NCBI GenBank assembly: GCA_963457665.1
Contig: OY735212.1
Coordinates: 11,346,683 to 11,410,682 of the forward strand
Direction: 5' to 3'
Source of the DNA: Thysanoteuthis rhombus
Taxonomy: Eukaryota; Mollusca; Cephalopoda; Oegopsida; Thysanoteuthidae
DNA: 64,000 nt
A program made the translations under genes and the position numbers. The notes under the pieces are model-generated. The model was not told the origin of the DNA and did no database searches. It saw only the letters and a list, made by a program, of their open reading frames with translations. Positions 21,265 to 31,268 of this stretch are shown in pieces (position 1 is the stretch's first letter; every line of letters starts with the position of its first letter).

Positions 21265-22032
21265 AGTACCCGCCCCCCGCTTTGGATAGTAATAGATGAA
21301 CAGAATCACTGAACTGGAATCAAAAGCTTGCAACGAACAAAATCAAAAATGCAAAACTTGAGAAAGTAGATCACTACATCTACCTGGGACTACGAATCTC
21401 TATGAAATCCTCAGAAGAAGGAGAAATCAAGTGAAGAATCATTTTAGGTTGTCAAGCTTTCGGTAAATTAATCTCGACTTTCAAGAACAAGAAAGTCATG
21501 CTAGTGATAAAAAGAAGGGTATACAGCCAATGTATCTTTTCGGTAGTTACCTATGGAGCTAAAACATGAAACCTAACCAAAAGACTGGCCCTTGAATTGA
21601 GAACCATGCAACGTGCACAAGAGATAATCATGTTCAACCACACATTGAGAGATCACAAGACAGCACTTTATATTAGAGGAAAACAGGAGCCTAAGATATC
21701 ATAGAATCCATAAGAAAACTTAAATGGCAATGGGCCGGTCATGTTACGAGATTGGTAGACAACCACTGGACATCTACGACTCGCAACGTAGATCCCAAAA
21801 GATCACTTGAGAAACTGGGTCCAATAAAATATAAGATGACGTGACGAACTAGACGAGTTCAGAAAGTACTGTCTCCGTGACGCCCACGATAAAGAGGTCT
21901 GGCAAATCTTGGGGAAGGTCTACATCTAACGACTGACGCTAAAAGGCTGATGATGAAATATTTAACGACGGATCCTTGAAATTGCGGAGCCCGTAGGAAA
22001 TGCTAGCAACTTTTCCCACATTGTTGAAACGG
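21265..22032 (+). mobile_element. RTE-type LINE 3' end, longest copy
   Basis: Conceptual translation in shifting frames shows the order typical of the C-terminal part of RTE-clade ORF2. It runs YIYLGLRIS, then EEGEIK and AFGKL, then VVTYGAKTWNLTKR, then MQRAQE, RDHKTA, KLKWQWAGHV and DELDEFRKY-like words. It is a 5'-truncated dead copy with several stops and frame changes. A GATGATGAAA tail is followed by about 75 bp (TTAACGACGG to TTTTCCCACA) that also occurs, inverted, at 53490-53560. That stretch probably belongs to this LINE subfamily. Confidence 0.85.
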
Positions 22033-22479
22033 CATTAATAGAAACGCCATGAAAATGTAGAAACGAGGATAATGTGTTTTTTTTCTCTCATTATTTTTCA
22101 ACTACAATAGATTCTTTCTAGAAATAATGGAAATGTTCACACGAGAATCAATTGTTGTTTTTTTGTTTCATTTGTCGAACAGATTTCAGAAAAGGTTCAG
22201 TTCTAGGTACAGAGTGGTGTGGGGGCTTGGCAAATTGCAATGTGGGTTTAAAATAAAACTTTTGAACTTAAGGCAATGAATCTAAAGAAACACATCTGTC
22301 ACGAGCATAGTGGTAATTTGAAATTTAAAAAAAAAAAGAGGAAAAAAACAGGTTTTATGACCAACTTAATTTTTGACTTTCATCTTGATTTTATTAGTTT
22401 TTCATTGCTACTTCACGTTACAAAAAAAGCATCCAGGGAGCGCATATCAACGCCACGGTCAGGGGGGAGTAATTTGTGC
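22033..22479. other. intergenic, nothing recognised
   Basis: AT-rich flank of the LINE. No gene evidence. Confidence 0.5.
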
Positions 22480-22815
22480 GTGGATCCCTTCCCAAAATTC
22501 AATTAGTTCTTCCGTAGCATATTATCTATTCTTCCACAAAATTTCATTGAAATCTAGTAAGAGCTTGCGTATATATCATGTGGACAGACATGGGGTTTGG
22601 GTGATAATTTGTGGCTCAGACATGTAACGAAGATATATGGTAGGTAATTGTGCATGGAACTTCTCCAAAATTTAATCAGTTCTACCACAGCCTATTGTCC
22701 ATCCCTCTACGAAACCTCAATGAAGTTCATTGCGCCCTTTCGGAGATATCGAATGAATAGACAGACCGGACCAAATACGTATACCCCTCCAACTTCGTTG
22801 GCAGGTTTGATGAAA
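22480..22815 (+). repeat. family P, two tandem units
   Basis: CAAAATTCAATTAGTTCT, CACAAAATTTCATTGAAAT and ATATCATGTGGACAGACA in the first unit are echoed about 165 bp later. The echo reads CAAAATTTAATCAGTTCT, CTACGAAACCTCAATGAAG and GGAGATATCGAATGAATAG plus ACAGACCGG. It matches 17225-17610 and, inverted, 35005-35220. Confidence 0.72.
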
Positions 22816-23225
22816 ATCAAGATAATAACAATGTAGCTAATACTAATAGTGTACGTAAAAAAAATAAATAAATATGGTACCGAAAAATTCACAGAGCGTA
22901 AAGAAAGTATTTAAGGGTTAGATTTGATCTTATGCCAACCCTAAAAGCTCTGGCATCTCAATCAAAGCTTATGGAGATCCTGGGTTGCCAAGACGAAAGA
23001 ATCACCCCTTCGACCTAACTAATGTAGTCCAGAGGGAAACAGAGCATGATGCACCCGGCGTCAGATAGGGCACAGTAGCTCCCGAAAGGATATCAAAATT
23101 GGCATCTAATTGCCTTAGGGGAACTCCACTCCCTGGTTTGGAATCAGTTCTACTTCTCCTAAACTGGTTGCCAACCCATACATAGAAAGCCCAGTCTTCC
23201 CCACTATTTTATCTATAGCTGTGGG
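22816..23225. other. intergenic, nothing recognised
   Basis: No feature supported. Confidence 0.5.
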
Positions 23226-23295
23226 GGAGAATATATAAATTCATGACTTTACCAAGGGCATTAGTACAAAGTGAACGCCACTCGCCGCTGTTTCA
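23226..23295 (-). mobile_element. SINE family S, small fragment
   Basis: TTTACCAAGGGCATTAGTAC and AAAGTGAACGCCA match the segment after the head in the minus-strand S copies at 4605 and 41575. Confidence 0.5.
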
Positions 23296-24334
23296 GGCAT
23301 TATCGTATAGATGAGGTTTTAGTAGTTACCTTTCACTGGCAAAAGCATCTGCCGTCCCTGCGCGGGTTTTACAAATCACAAGAAGATCGTACTCGAACCT
23401 GTACGTACAAGGTGATTTAGTCACGAACGTTAACTCAGTAAAATCTCCATTTCTTACAGATGAAGATTAAACTCGAAAAATGTTAAGTATGTTTACATTA
23501 CCATGTTGTCGACAATCAGACATGTTTTTTAACCAACAGATAGTACAGGGTGCCATACCTGTAAAAAAAAAGAAAGAAAAACTATTAGAAGAAGAAAAGC
23601 TTGTGAACAATTAATTTATAAAAATGGTCTGCTACCTAGGACAGGCCGAGCAGGGTTCCTAGCGCCCTGAGCTAGCTAAATTACGTTTCCCTTTAAAGTA
23701 TAGTATTAACCTGAAATATTTATTTGAAAATCTGACTTCGCGTCTGTTAATCTACCTTCTTTGACTGTTTAAAGAGTTTGATTTGTTCATTCTCCCATTG
23801 TTCTATTTGTAAAGTTCTATTGTATCAGACATATGAGAGGCGCTATTTAGCATTTGGCGCCCAGGGCGACTGCCCATGTTGCCAGTACCTTGGGAAGGTT
23901 TATGTGCTACCCAATAGTTTGGGGAACATATGACACGAAATGGCTTCCCCAGAGAAAGAAAAAAATGAGGTTCTGTATTTCCTGGTAGAGTGACTTGGAC
24001 AGAAGTATACAAGGTTCGACGAGACACGGAAATGCCAGCGAACATGGTAGACGGATAGTTCCATCAATATCTTCGAATTCCTGGATTTTTCGCGTTTCAC
24101 CTTCTATACACACACACGTTTGTGATTAAATATACTTATTTGAATCATATGTATTTAGGCAGCAGTCCTTAATTTAAACAAGTTTGATTGAAAGCAGCGC
24201 ACACGATTTTTTCAATACTTAGTTACCTTTTCTTATAAATGTATGAGAAAATACGCACACGAACACACTGAGTGGTAATTACATATCCAATACCGAATGT
24301 GTATGGTCTTGGGACCAAATTCAATAACTTATAT
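23296..24334. other. intergenic, nothing recognised
   Basis: A GGCGCCCAGGGCGACTGCCC word near 23857 hints at an F-like element. Otherwise unassigned. Confidence 0.45.
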
Positions 24335-24430
24335 ACCAAAATAATCAAATAACTTGAAATCCATCTTCAGACCAAATTTTGAAGCTTTAGTATCAAAATA
24401 ATCATATAACTTGAAATCCATCATCAGAAT
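24335..24430. repeat. 57-bp tandem duplication
   Basis: AAAATAATCAAATAACTTG plus AAATCCATCTTCAGA at 24338 is repeated at 24395 with two changes. A CCAAATTTTGAAGC spacer separates the copies. Confidence 0.85.
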
Positions 24431-25080
24431 AAGCTTGCAGAAAAATGGATAGAAATACACAATTTTAATCTATAGTTCACGTATATTGATATCGAGTGTA
24501 AGGGATCGTTATTTTCAATAAGTTTTCCTCCAGTACAAAATCTTCATTTTAGGAACCAAATAGCTTTGTTTAGTACCAATTTCGCTTTTGACTGATACCA
24601 GATGACCAACCTAACTCAAATGAGGAAGCATCGTATAATCTTGTGCTGACGCAATTGCTAGACGTCCTTTGCCGCTCAAAGACCAAATTTGTATGATCTC
24701 CAGAACTAAAATGATCAAAGATTCAAAAACAATCCTTGATATTTGTATACGTGGACAATCGCCTCTCTCTCTTTTCCACGAATATGCTCCTTTCTTTAAC
24801 GTAAGTATGACGTGCATATAACGTGCGCATCCTATCCTGCACTTATATAGACATATTTATAATGTCGATATGCGTGTATGTCGAGAAGGCTGAACTTGAG
24901 CAATCGTGTCGACGTCAGAAATGGAAAGAATTCCACACAGGACATTAGTAAACAAAGTGTCAGGTCAGAGGCACACATTACACGTAACGTACAATCCGAA
25001 TGAAAACAAAGAAATAGAATAATACGTGTCAGTAGTCAAAAGAGACGAATATGTTGACCAATAACCAACGATGTGGCAAC
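24431..25080. other. intergenic, nothing recognised
   Basis: No supported feature. Confidence 0.5.
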
Positions 25081-25084
25081 AGTT

Positions 25085-25310
25085 TGTGTGTGTACACGCC
25101 CCTGTCAAAAGTGAGTGTGAGCATGTGTATGTGTACGCAACGCTGTCAAGTGTGTGTATGTCTTTGTGCGTATGCGTACACGACCCTGTCAAATGTGTCT
25201 GCGTCCGAGTACACGTGCCTGTCAAGTGCGTGTTTTAACAAGCGCCTGTAAACTCAGGGTGTTTTTGCACATATCAAGTGTGTGTGCGTGTGCGTGCGCG
25301 CGCAGGTCTA
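25085..25310. repeat. degenerate TG-rich minisatellite
   Basis: Four units share ACACG/TACGC..CCTGTCAA followed by GTGTGTG-type words, at about 25093, 25134, 25177 and 25211, with uneven spacing of about 35-45 bp. It ends in GTGTGTGCGTGTGCGTGCGC. Frames across it are not coding. Confidence 0.75.
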
Positions 25311-25314
25311 GTCT

Positions 25315-25480
25315 GTCCATTAAGTGAACCTAGACGATCGCCTGAGGTGCATAAGTCCCAAGGTCACATTTTAAACTGAAAAAAAAAAAATAGTCGTTAT
25401 AGTACAACTGGGGGCACCAATTTCAAGTCTCGCCTAGGGCGCATGAAACCCTTGTGAAAATTTCCAAGTGGCATAGAGTG
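25315..25480 (+). repeat. family G, copy 2
   Basis: AAGTGAACCTAGACGATCGC, CATTTTAAACTGAAAAAAAA, ATAGTCGTTATAG, TCTCGCCTAGGGCGCATG and AAACCCTTGTGAAAATTTCC follow the order seen at 27855 and 12085. Confidence 0.68.
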
Positions 25481-25829
25481 GTGGGGCCCCTAATGAGGAT
25501 CAAATTTACTCCCCAAGCAGTGTCGTGTGAGACCACCTAACTAATCATTTCCCCAGGGGAAGACGCCCTGGGTGAGTGACTGAATGTGCGTGTGTTCATC
25601 TTTGAATGTCCACATGGAAATATGTAATGTGAGAACTCACAGACGGGTACAAGTCGTGTCAAATGAACCATTTGCTGATTTACAGACAATGTGGATTACA
25701 TTTACTCAGACAGGTAAATAGTAGGAGATAAATACATAAGTTGAGAGTGGAAGACCATCAGCGCCCATTTAGTGTGTGTGTGTGTGTGTGTGGAGGGTGT
25801 ATGAGGGCAGTACTCTGGGTTTATAAGAA
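25481..25829. other. intergenic with short (TG)n
   Basis: A (GT)n array lies at about 25771-25791. Nothing else is supported. Confidence 0.6.
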
Positions 25830-26165
25830 ACCATCAACCAAAACTGTCAAGATGGACATCAAGTTTTTTTTTCTCCAGTTTTTAAGCTTACTGGTGAGCA
25901 AATATTGTGTGTATGTATGTGTTATACGCGCAGGTGGCACCAATCTAGAGGGCTGGAAATTCAAACCTTTACTCCTTATTATGTTCTCCCATCCGACCCC
26001 AGGAAAAAGAATCTAGAAAGGGGGTTAAATTTATAATGTAAATTCATGTTAAATTGATCCGTTGGTCTGTGTCCAGTGTTCTCGCAAGTTACTTTTTTGA
26101 AGATTCAAATTTTTTCTCTTTGGCGACAGAAGTAATTCATTCATTGATCATTCCATTTTCATTTT
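25830..26165 (+). repeat. family A, copy A6
   Basis: AAACCATCAACCAAAACTGTC, shortened inside, is followed by TTTTTAAGCTTACTGG, GGCTGGAAATTCAAACC, TTTACTCCTTATTATG, GTTAAATTGATCCGTTGG and TTCATTGATCATTCC. A small (GATA)n follows at 26178-26210. Confidence 0.7.
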
Positions 26166-26404
26166 TTTGATTGAGTTGGATGGATAGATAGATAGATAAA
26201 CGGATAGATGGATAGATTGATTCAAATATAGTAGCTTATCTTATTCTGTGTAAAAGATAAAACCCACTGAAAAAATATAACAGAACTTACAAAAACATAT
26301 TGGGAAATAATTGAATGAAATGACAAAAACTTTTGGATTTTCAAAAATGTTATATATATTTAGTGTTTAAAGCTGTAAAGGCTGCAATACGCATAACATG
26401 TTAA
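26166..26404. repeat. (GATA)n-like and AT-rich DNA
   Basis: GATGGATAGATAGATAGATA and variants at 26178-26220, then unassigned AT-rich DNA. Confidence 0.7.
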
Positions 26405-26735
26405 ATAATTTCAGAGCGAGGCCTGGAACTGCACGAGGGGAAGCCCGCCCCAGTAACACCATCAGAGGGGCGATACCAAAATGTTTAATACCAGAAAATT
26501 CAACATTTACCGCAACATTTATCGCTGTTTTTCAGCCATTTGAGTCGAGTCTAGCCACTTTCAACTATTAGGAATAGCTAAAAGAAGCTAACTATTCATT
26601 CGCACGTTTTGGTGTTTCCTGACATTTTTTCGAGGCCAATGCAGAGCGGAAGAAAATTCGAACCGGCAAAACTAGGGAGACCTGAGTTACCGCCCCGTGT
26701 GACATCAACCCTAGGATCGCCACTGTTGACATTTC
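26405..26735 (+). repeat. family E, copy 2
   Basis: Second copy of the sequence at 11285-11585. Shared words in order include AATTCAACATTTACCG, CGCTGTTTTTCAGCCATTT, CCACTTTCAACTA, TTCGCACGTTTTGG, and TGACATCAACCCTAGGATCG plus CCACTG. Confidence 0.65.
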
Positions 26736-27054
26736 ATTCTAATGTATTATTTCTAACGATTTTCGAATGAGTAAATTCAGAGAAAGTGACTCTAACTTGG
26801 GTATATTAGTCTTAATCCCAGCCTGAATCTTTCAGAATGTAAAATAAGATCTTCGATAATCGTTGGTTATATTTAAAAGCTGCAGAATAAATGTTCATGA
26901 GTTGGAGAAAGGTGCAGATAATTACTATGTCGAACTTGAACAACGCTCATACTAGCTATCATATTTAGTTTAGATATTTCGAGATGAAACATCGAGTTTT
27001 CAAACAAATAATTGTCGACATTTTGCATTCGGGATGAAATTGTTCTGCGATGAA
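26736..27054. other. intergenic, nothing recognised
   Basis: No feature supported. The minus frame at 26873-27190 is not conserved-looking. Confidence 0.5.
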
Positions 27055-27190
27055 ATGCAGGGGCGGATCCAGGATTTTTGAGAAAGGTTAGGGGGTTCCA
27101 AATGGGGAAAATTTGAGGGGATGAGGTGGCTATTGCAAATGGAAAAATATTTTTACAAATGAATTCGTGAGAAAAAACAATTTTAAACAT
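27055..27190 (+). repeat. GGCGGATCCAGG-type dispersed repeat
   Basis: GGGGCGGATCCAGGATTTTT and GGGGGTTCCAAATGGGG are found here. Related starts occur at 33013 (CACGGATCCAGAGGGTGGGG) and 35105 (GGGCGGATCCAGGAATTCC). The short shared start followed by G-rich words suggests a dispersed family, not further classified. Confidence 0.5.
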
Positions 27191-27324
27191 AAATGTTTTA
27201 AAGGTTGATTACGTGGGTACATTTTGTTTTTTTTATTTACAAAATTTCTTCATCTGTATATCTAAAAGTAATTATCAATTGTGCTTTGCCTGAGTTGGCG
27301 GCGGGGGCCCGACCCCCAACCCAT

Positions 27325-27480
27325 GGATCATCATTAGTCTTTTAACGTTCGTCGTTGGACATAGACCATCCCAAAGATTCGCCACAATTTTCTATCATGG
27401 GCGTTGCGGAGCCAAAAATTCTCACTTTAAAAGACTGTTTTGCCCTGACGGCCTTCAGCGTTTCACTATTCAGTTTTATC
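27325..27480 (-). mobile_element. RTE-type LINE 3' end fragment
   Basis: ATCATCATTAGTCTTTTAAC, then GTCGTTGGACATAGACC and AAGATTCGCCACAATTTTC are the inverse of the main LINE family tail. Only the last 130 bp or so remain. Confidence 0.78.
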
Positions 27481-27854
27481 ACATAAATTTGACTGAATCT
27501 TATGTTGATTTAACATTTACGCAAAAATATTGGACATGAACAGACTGGAATACGTCAGGAGTGTTCATACGTTTATTCCTATTTTATTATTTACAACTAT
27601 TTTCCTCTTCCAGAGTCTTAATGATGCTTTATATTCCGATATCGTGACGTAAAAACATTCCCACCATTTTTTTCACTTCTAACATTTTAGACCTTTTGGA
27701 GATCTTCGTAAATTTATTTCCAACATTTTTATTCATCTCCTAGTCTTTTGTTTGCATTAATCATCATTTTTTATTATTTTTTCCACATCAGCCCACATTA
27801 TTGTGACTCATTCTGGTCGCAAATATGAGTTTGAGAATCACTCTGTGACCAGGC
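27481..27854. other. intergenic, nothing recognised
   Basis: AT-rich with T-rich runs. No feature supported. Confidence 0.5.
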
Positions 27855-28015
27855 CGACCAATCCTTTAAATGAACCTAGGCGGTCGCATAGGATGCAAAG
27901 GATTCAGGTGCACATTCTAAACTAAAAAAAAAACAGTTGTTAGAATATAAATCTTGCCTGGGGCGAATGAACCCCTTGCGCAAATTTCTAGTCTCGTCTA
28001 CAGCGTATGGAAACC
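27855..28015 (+). repeat. family G, copy 3
   Basis: AATGAACCTAGGCGGTCGC, CACATTCTAAACTAAAAAAA, CAGTTGTTAGAATA, CTTGCCTGGGGCGAATGAAC and AAATTTCTAGTCTCG follow the G order. Confidence 0.68.
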
Positions 28016-28495
28016 TTGCGCTGACCCCGCTCAGCATAATATACGTCACAGATCAAGAATTTAGCCATTATGATGTTCTGTGTTGTTTGTATATCGAACA
28101 CACGAGATCTGATTGTTATGATTACAGTATTGAATTTCAAGACACAGGGTTCTGCTGTTCAATCACCAAGGTTAGTGAAGTAAGACAAACCTTGTCTAGC
28201 ACAGAAGGACGTAAAATGATCTTAAAGTAAAAACTGAGAACAGCGTTTACCTCTCTGGTTTCTACGTAGAGCACTTATACCATCTCTGTTACACCTGACC
28301 TATCCTGTCTTGTTATTTCTAGAAGTTTTTAAAAAAATAAACAGACCTATTTCTTTTTTTAGATGCGCAAGCATCTCTAGTACTGACAGTCACTGATTGA
28401 CTGAATGACAGACTGATATGCCGAAACACGCCCACCACCTCTCGTTTCTGCACTTCAGCGTTTGTTAGTTTTTTTTTTTTTTTAAAGGGGGTTGT
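28016..28495. other. intergenic, nothing recognised
   Basis: A frame at 27937-28230 crosses the G repeat. A poly(T) run lies at about 28469-28482. No gene support. Confidence 0.45.
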
Positions 28496-28497
28496 GA

Positions 28498-28785
28498 ATA
28501 ACGTCCCTTGCTAGAACTTCACGCAAGAAAAGATGTCGTCTGCTTCCATCAATATGAACTAGCCTGAAAGGCTGACCTAGAAGATCAGTCTGAATATAAG
28601 ATAGACAGATATCGTCAATATGTCAGGTTGTCAATCAAATTGATCAGACAGGTCATTTTGACGCGTTGTATTGACATGCCGGTCTCATTTGACAGCCTTC
28701 AAGGGTGACAATCCATAATATTCAACTAGTGCATCTATGGCCTGACTTTCGGGATTGTTACTTTTTATTTTTGTAGGAAAAAAGG
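28498..28785 (+). repeat. dispersed repeat family Q, copy 1
   Basis: CCTTGCTAGAACTTCACGC plus AAGAAAAGA and, 220 bp later, AGTGCATCTATGGCCTGACT plus TTC recur in compact form at 29558-29640. That copy reads CCTTGCTCGATCTTCACAC plus AAGAAAAGA, then AAGTGCATCTATGGTCTGGC. Copy 2 may lack the middle of copy 1, or copy 1 carries an insert of about 190 bp. Confidence 0.5.
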
Positions 28786-29159
28786 AGCATGTTAATATTT
28801 TTAATGTTGAGTAATATTTTAATAAAATAGACGATAAATTTTCAATACATTAAAAATCTTCATGATTTTATATATATATACATATATATCTAGAGATTCA
28901 AGATATTCCAAGTAGTCCAGGCAAAATAGGGTTAAACCAGGAATTAATTAGAGACTAAACATGTTCGTTACACAAGCTAATAAGAACGATGAATTTTATT
29001 CTTAAACCCTGTCGTAATCAAACGTTTATATCTTCTTTTCCCCAAAAAGCCAAGGAGGAAGGATTTACACAAGTTAATCTACATCAAATGAGCTTTTCAA
29101 TGATACTAAATATGTTTAGTCTTCAACTAATTGCCAGTTGACCAGCATATCAACTAATT
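28786..29159. other. intergenic, nothing recognised
   Basis: Contains a short TATATATATACATATATAT near 28870. No gene evidence. Confidence 0.5.
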
Positions 29160-29498
29160 TCGTCATGGAGAGATCACAAGACAGCACAGTATGTATATAA
29201 GGAAGAAAACAGGAGTCAGAGACATCATAGAATCTATTAGAAAACTTGAATGGCAATGGGCAGGCCATGTTGCAAGAATGACAGACAACCGATGGACATT
29301 ATGACTCACAGTATGGATCTCCAGAGATCACATGCGAAACCGAGGCTGACGGAATACAAGATCGAGAGATGAACTAGATGAATTTAGAAAATACTGGCTC
29401 CATGATGACCACGATAAAGTGTGGCGAATCCTGGGGAAGGTCTATGTCCAACGAGTGACGTTAAAAGACTGATAATGATGATGATGATGATGATAGGT
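29160..29498 (+). mobile_element. RTE-type LINE 3' end, short-tail subfamily
   Basis: GGAGAGATCACAAGACAGCA, GAATGGCAATGGGCAGGCC and GGCGAATCCTGGGGAAGG correspond to the RDHKTAQY, WQWAGH and RILGKVY segments of RTE-clade ORF2. It ends in TTAAAAGACTGATAATGATG plus further ATG triplets, a classic RTE tail. It is 5'-truncated and its frames are broken. Confidence 0.88.
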
Positions 29499-29554
29499 GA
29501 TTAACGATGTTTTTTTTACTCAAATTCAAATGCACACCTAAAAATAAAGTTGGT

Positions 29555-29645
29555 CATACTGTCCTTGCTCGATCTTCACACAAGAAAAGAACAAGTGCAT
29601 CTATGGTCTGGCTTTCATGTTGTCTTTTTAATAATTTTGAAACTA
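29555..29645 (+). repeat. family Q, copy 2 (compact)
   Basis: See the copy at 28498. The two ends of that copy are here separated by only a few bases. Confidence 0.5.
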
Positions 29646-29749
29646 TTTTTTTTTTTATGTATTCAAGCTTAACATTTAAGCCCATTTCTGATGTTACTAA
29701 AGTGCCGACTTAGTTGTTAAGGTACAAGAGATTAAAATTCCTTTGCAGT

Positions 29750-30030
29750 TAGCAGAAGCCAAATCCCGTCAGGTAAACCAGTTTTTGTATGATCTACGAA
29801 GTTAAGCAACATCGAGCCAGGTCTGTACTTAGATCGGTGAGCAATTGTGGAAACTAGGTGCCGTAAGCGAAAAAGGTGATATGAGAGACACCACTTCGGG
29901 AACTTGTCGCATATTGCAAATGTAATAAGGGATAGAAGCATATCGTAAAACTTGTAATATGGATGGGAAGCCCGAGCAGGGACGATTGATGCTGTAGCCA
30001 GCGTAAGGACACTAGCTGGTAAGCAATAAA
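29750..30030 (+). mobile_element. 5S rRNA-derived SINE
   Basis: About 29791-29868 is clearly related to 5S rRNA. It has CGAAGTTAAGCAACATCGAG, then CTGTACTTAGATCGGTGAGC (the internal control region and helix IV side) and AGGTGCCGTAAG. A non-5S body follows with CATATTGCAAATG, AAAACTTGTAATATGG and a tail GAGCAGGGACGATTG..TAGCCAGCGTAAGGACAC. The tail matches the tRNA-headed SINE at 7425. 5S-headed SINEs (SINE3 type) are known in other animals, and such a head would supply a pol III type-1 promoter. Confidence 0.82.
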
Positions 30031-30144
30031 GATTTCAAACATGCATCACTTGATATGGCAGGCTTTTATATTTGTTGAGACCAGAAATTGTGGAGTTATT
30101 TTCAAAAGGAAAGCGAGTCTGGTTAGTCATTCAGTTTTTCTGTG

Positions 30145-30388
30145 GGGCGTCCAGTTTGCTATAAGAGTCAATGCTAAATCAGTCCCTTAGTTCGACAGCG
30201 TCCACGCTTGTTTATAAGAACATTTCTTCAATGATTACCGCTTAACAAAAAGCAAGAGAGGCAATTTATTAATTGATCGCCCCTTTTTTCCATTTTTTTT
30301 ATTAGATCACCCCCAATACGGTATGCTGCCAAGAGATGTTAGTCATGTGACGGTTTCTGCTGAGTAACTGAACAGACCTGTTCCTTTT
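30145..30388 (+). repeat. family A, partial copy A7
   Basis: Right part of family A: GTCAATGCTAAATCAGTCCC, ATTGATCGCCCC, GATCACCCCCAATACGG, then GTTAGTCATGTGACGG and GAGTAACTGAACAGACC plus TGTT. Confidence 0.75.
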
Positions 30389-30463
30389 TTTTCTTTCTGT
30401 ACCCTTTCTCTTGTTTCCCTTTTTAAAAATTTGCTTTTCATTCTCGGAATTCTGGCTGGATGC

Positions 30464-30467
<4 letters not shown>

Positions 30468-30519
<52 letters not shown>
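30468..30519. repeat. (GA)n microsatellite
   Basis: Uninterrupted AG dinucleotide array of about 50 bp. Confidence 0.97.
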
Positions 30520-30523
<4 letters not shown>

Positions 30524-30711
30524 CACGGCCAAAATAGCCTCTTTATTCATGTGCAGGTGTACAAAACATAAGTAGCAGAGGAATGTCGCCTTTTTTCCCC
30601 TACATCGCTTTCTTTGATTTTCTTATTCGTCTAATTTTCATTCAAATTTATGCGTACTGCCCTTTATTTTTATTTTTCAGGTCAAGAAAAAATCCACACC
30701 ACTTTCGGTGC

Positions 30712-30788
30712 CACTCAGGGCCGTCTTATCACATGGGTATACTGGGCAGTTGCCAGGGGGGGGGGACTGCACGATTTTCAGCAACAGC
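30712..30788 (+). repeat. dispersed repeat family F, left end
   Basis: CAGGGCCGTCTTATCACATG, then ACTGGGCAGTTGCCAGGGG and GCACGATTTTCAGC match the start at 58475 and the inverse at 51190-51290. Confidence 0.65.
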
Positions 30789-31062
30789 AGCAGCCATCCT
30801 TTCATGCCCATCGTTAAACATAAACCCTTCCCAAGATTCGCCAGACCTCAATCGCCGAGCGAATACTTTCAGCACTTGTCAACATAATAACATCATCGTA
30901 CTTTTGCCAGACACAGCTTTGCATTTGATCTTTTTGGATCCACGTTGGGAGTCATGATATCCAGCGGTTGTCCAGCCCATTGCCATTAAAGTTCTCTAAT
31001 GGTTTTTATGAGATCTCTGACTCCACTTTTTTCCTTCAATAATGTCTTGTGATCTTCTATTT
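30789..31062 (-). mobile_element. RTE-type LINE 3' end, broken copy
   Basis: On the minus strand, words for RDHKT, GVRDL, WQWAG and the 3' AATCTTGGGAAGGG segment are present, but an internal part is replaced or rearranged near 30860-30930. Its 5' limit abuts an F-family body at about 31062. Confidence 0.7.
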
Positions 31063-31268
31063 GAAAAATAATAATCAAGGTTCATATTATCAAATAGCAA
31101 ACACAGAGATCCTTCTTTGAACCTATGTTTATATACATATTTAAAATCAGAACTTGACTCTTTATCCAATCCATGTATTGAATCAGGATCGGAACTTCGG
31201 TCTGTGGGCCAATTCCAGTACATTGTTTTGTCCAAGGACCTCAAATATTCTGAAGGCGGCGTAGATGG
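31063..31268 (+). repeat. family F body
   Basis: ATAATAATCAAGGTTCATAT, TATCAAATAGCAAACACAGAG, shortened, and TCCATGTATTGAATCAGG recur at 58550-58725. On the minus strand both copies encode a GSLCLLFDN/GSLCLLYDN segment followed by MNLD/KNLN, so the repeat may derive from a coding region. That frame is open here, from about 31271 back. Confidence 0.6.
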
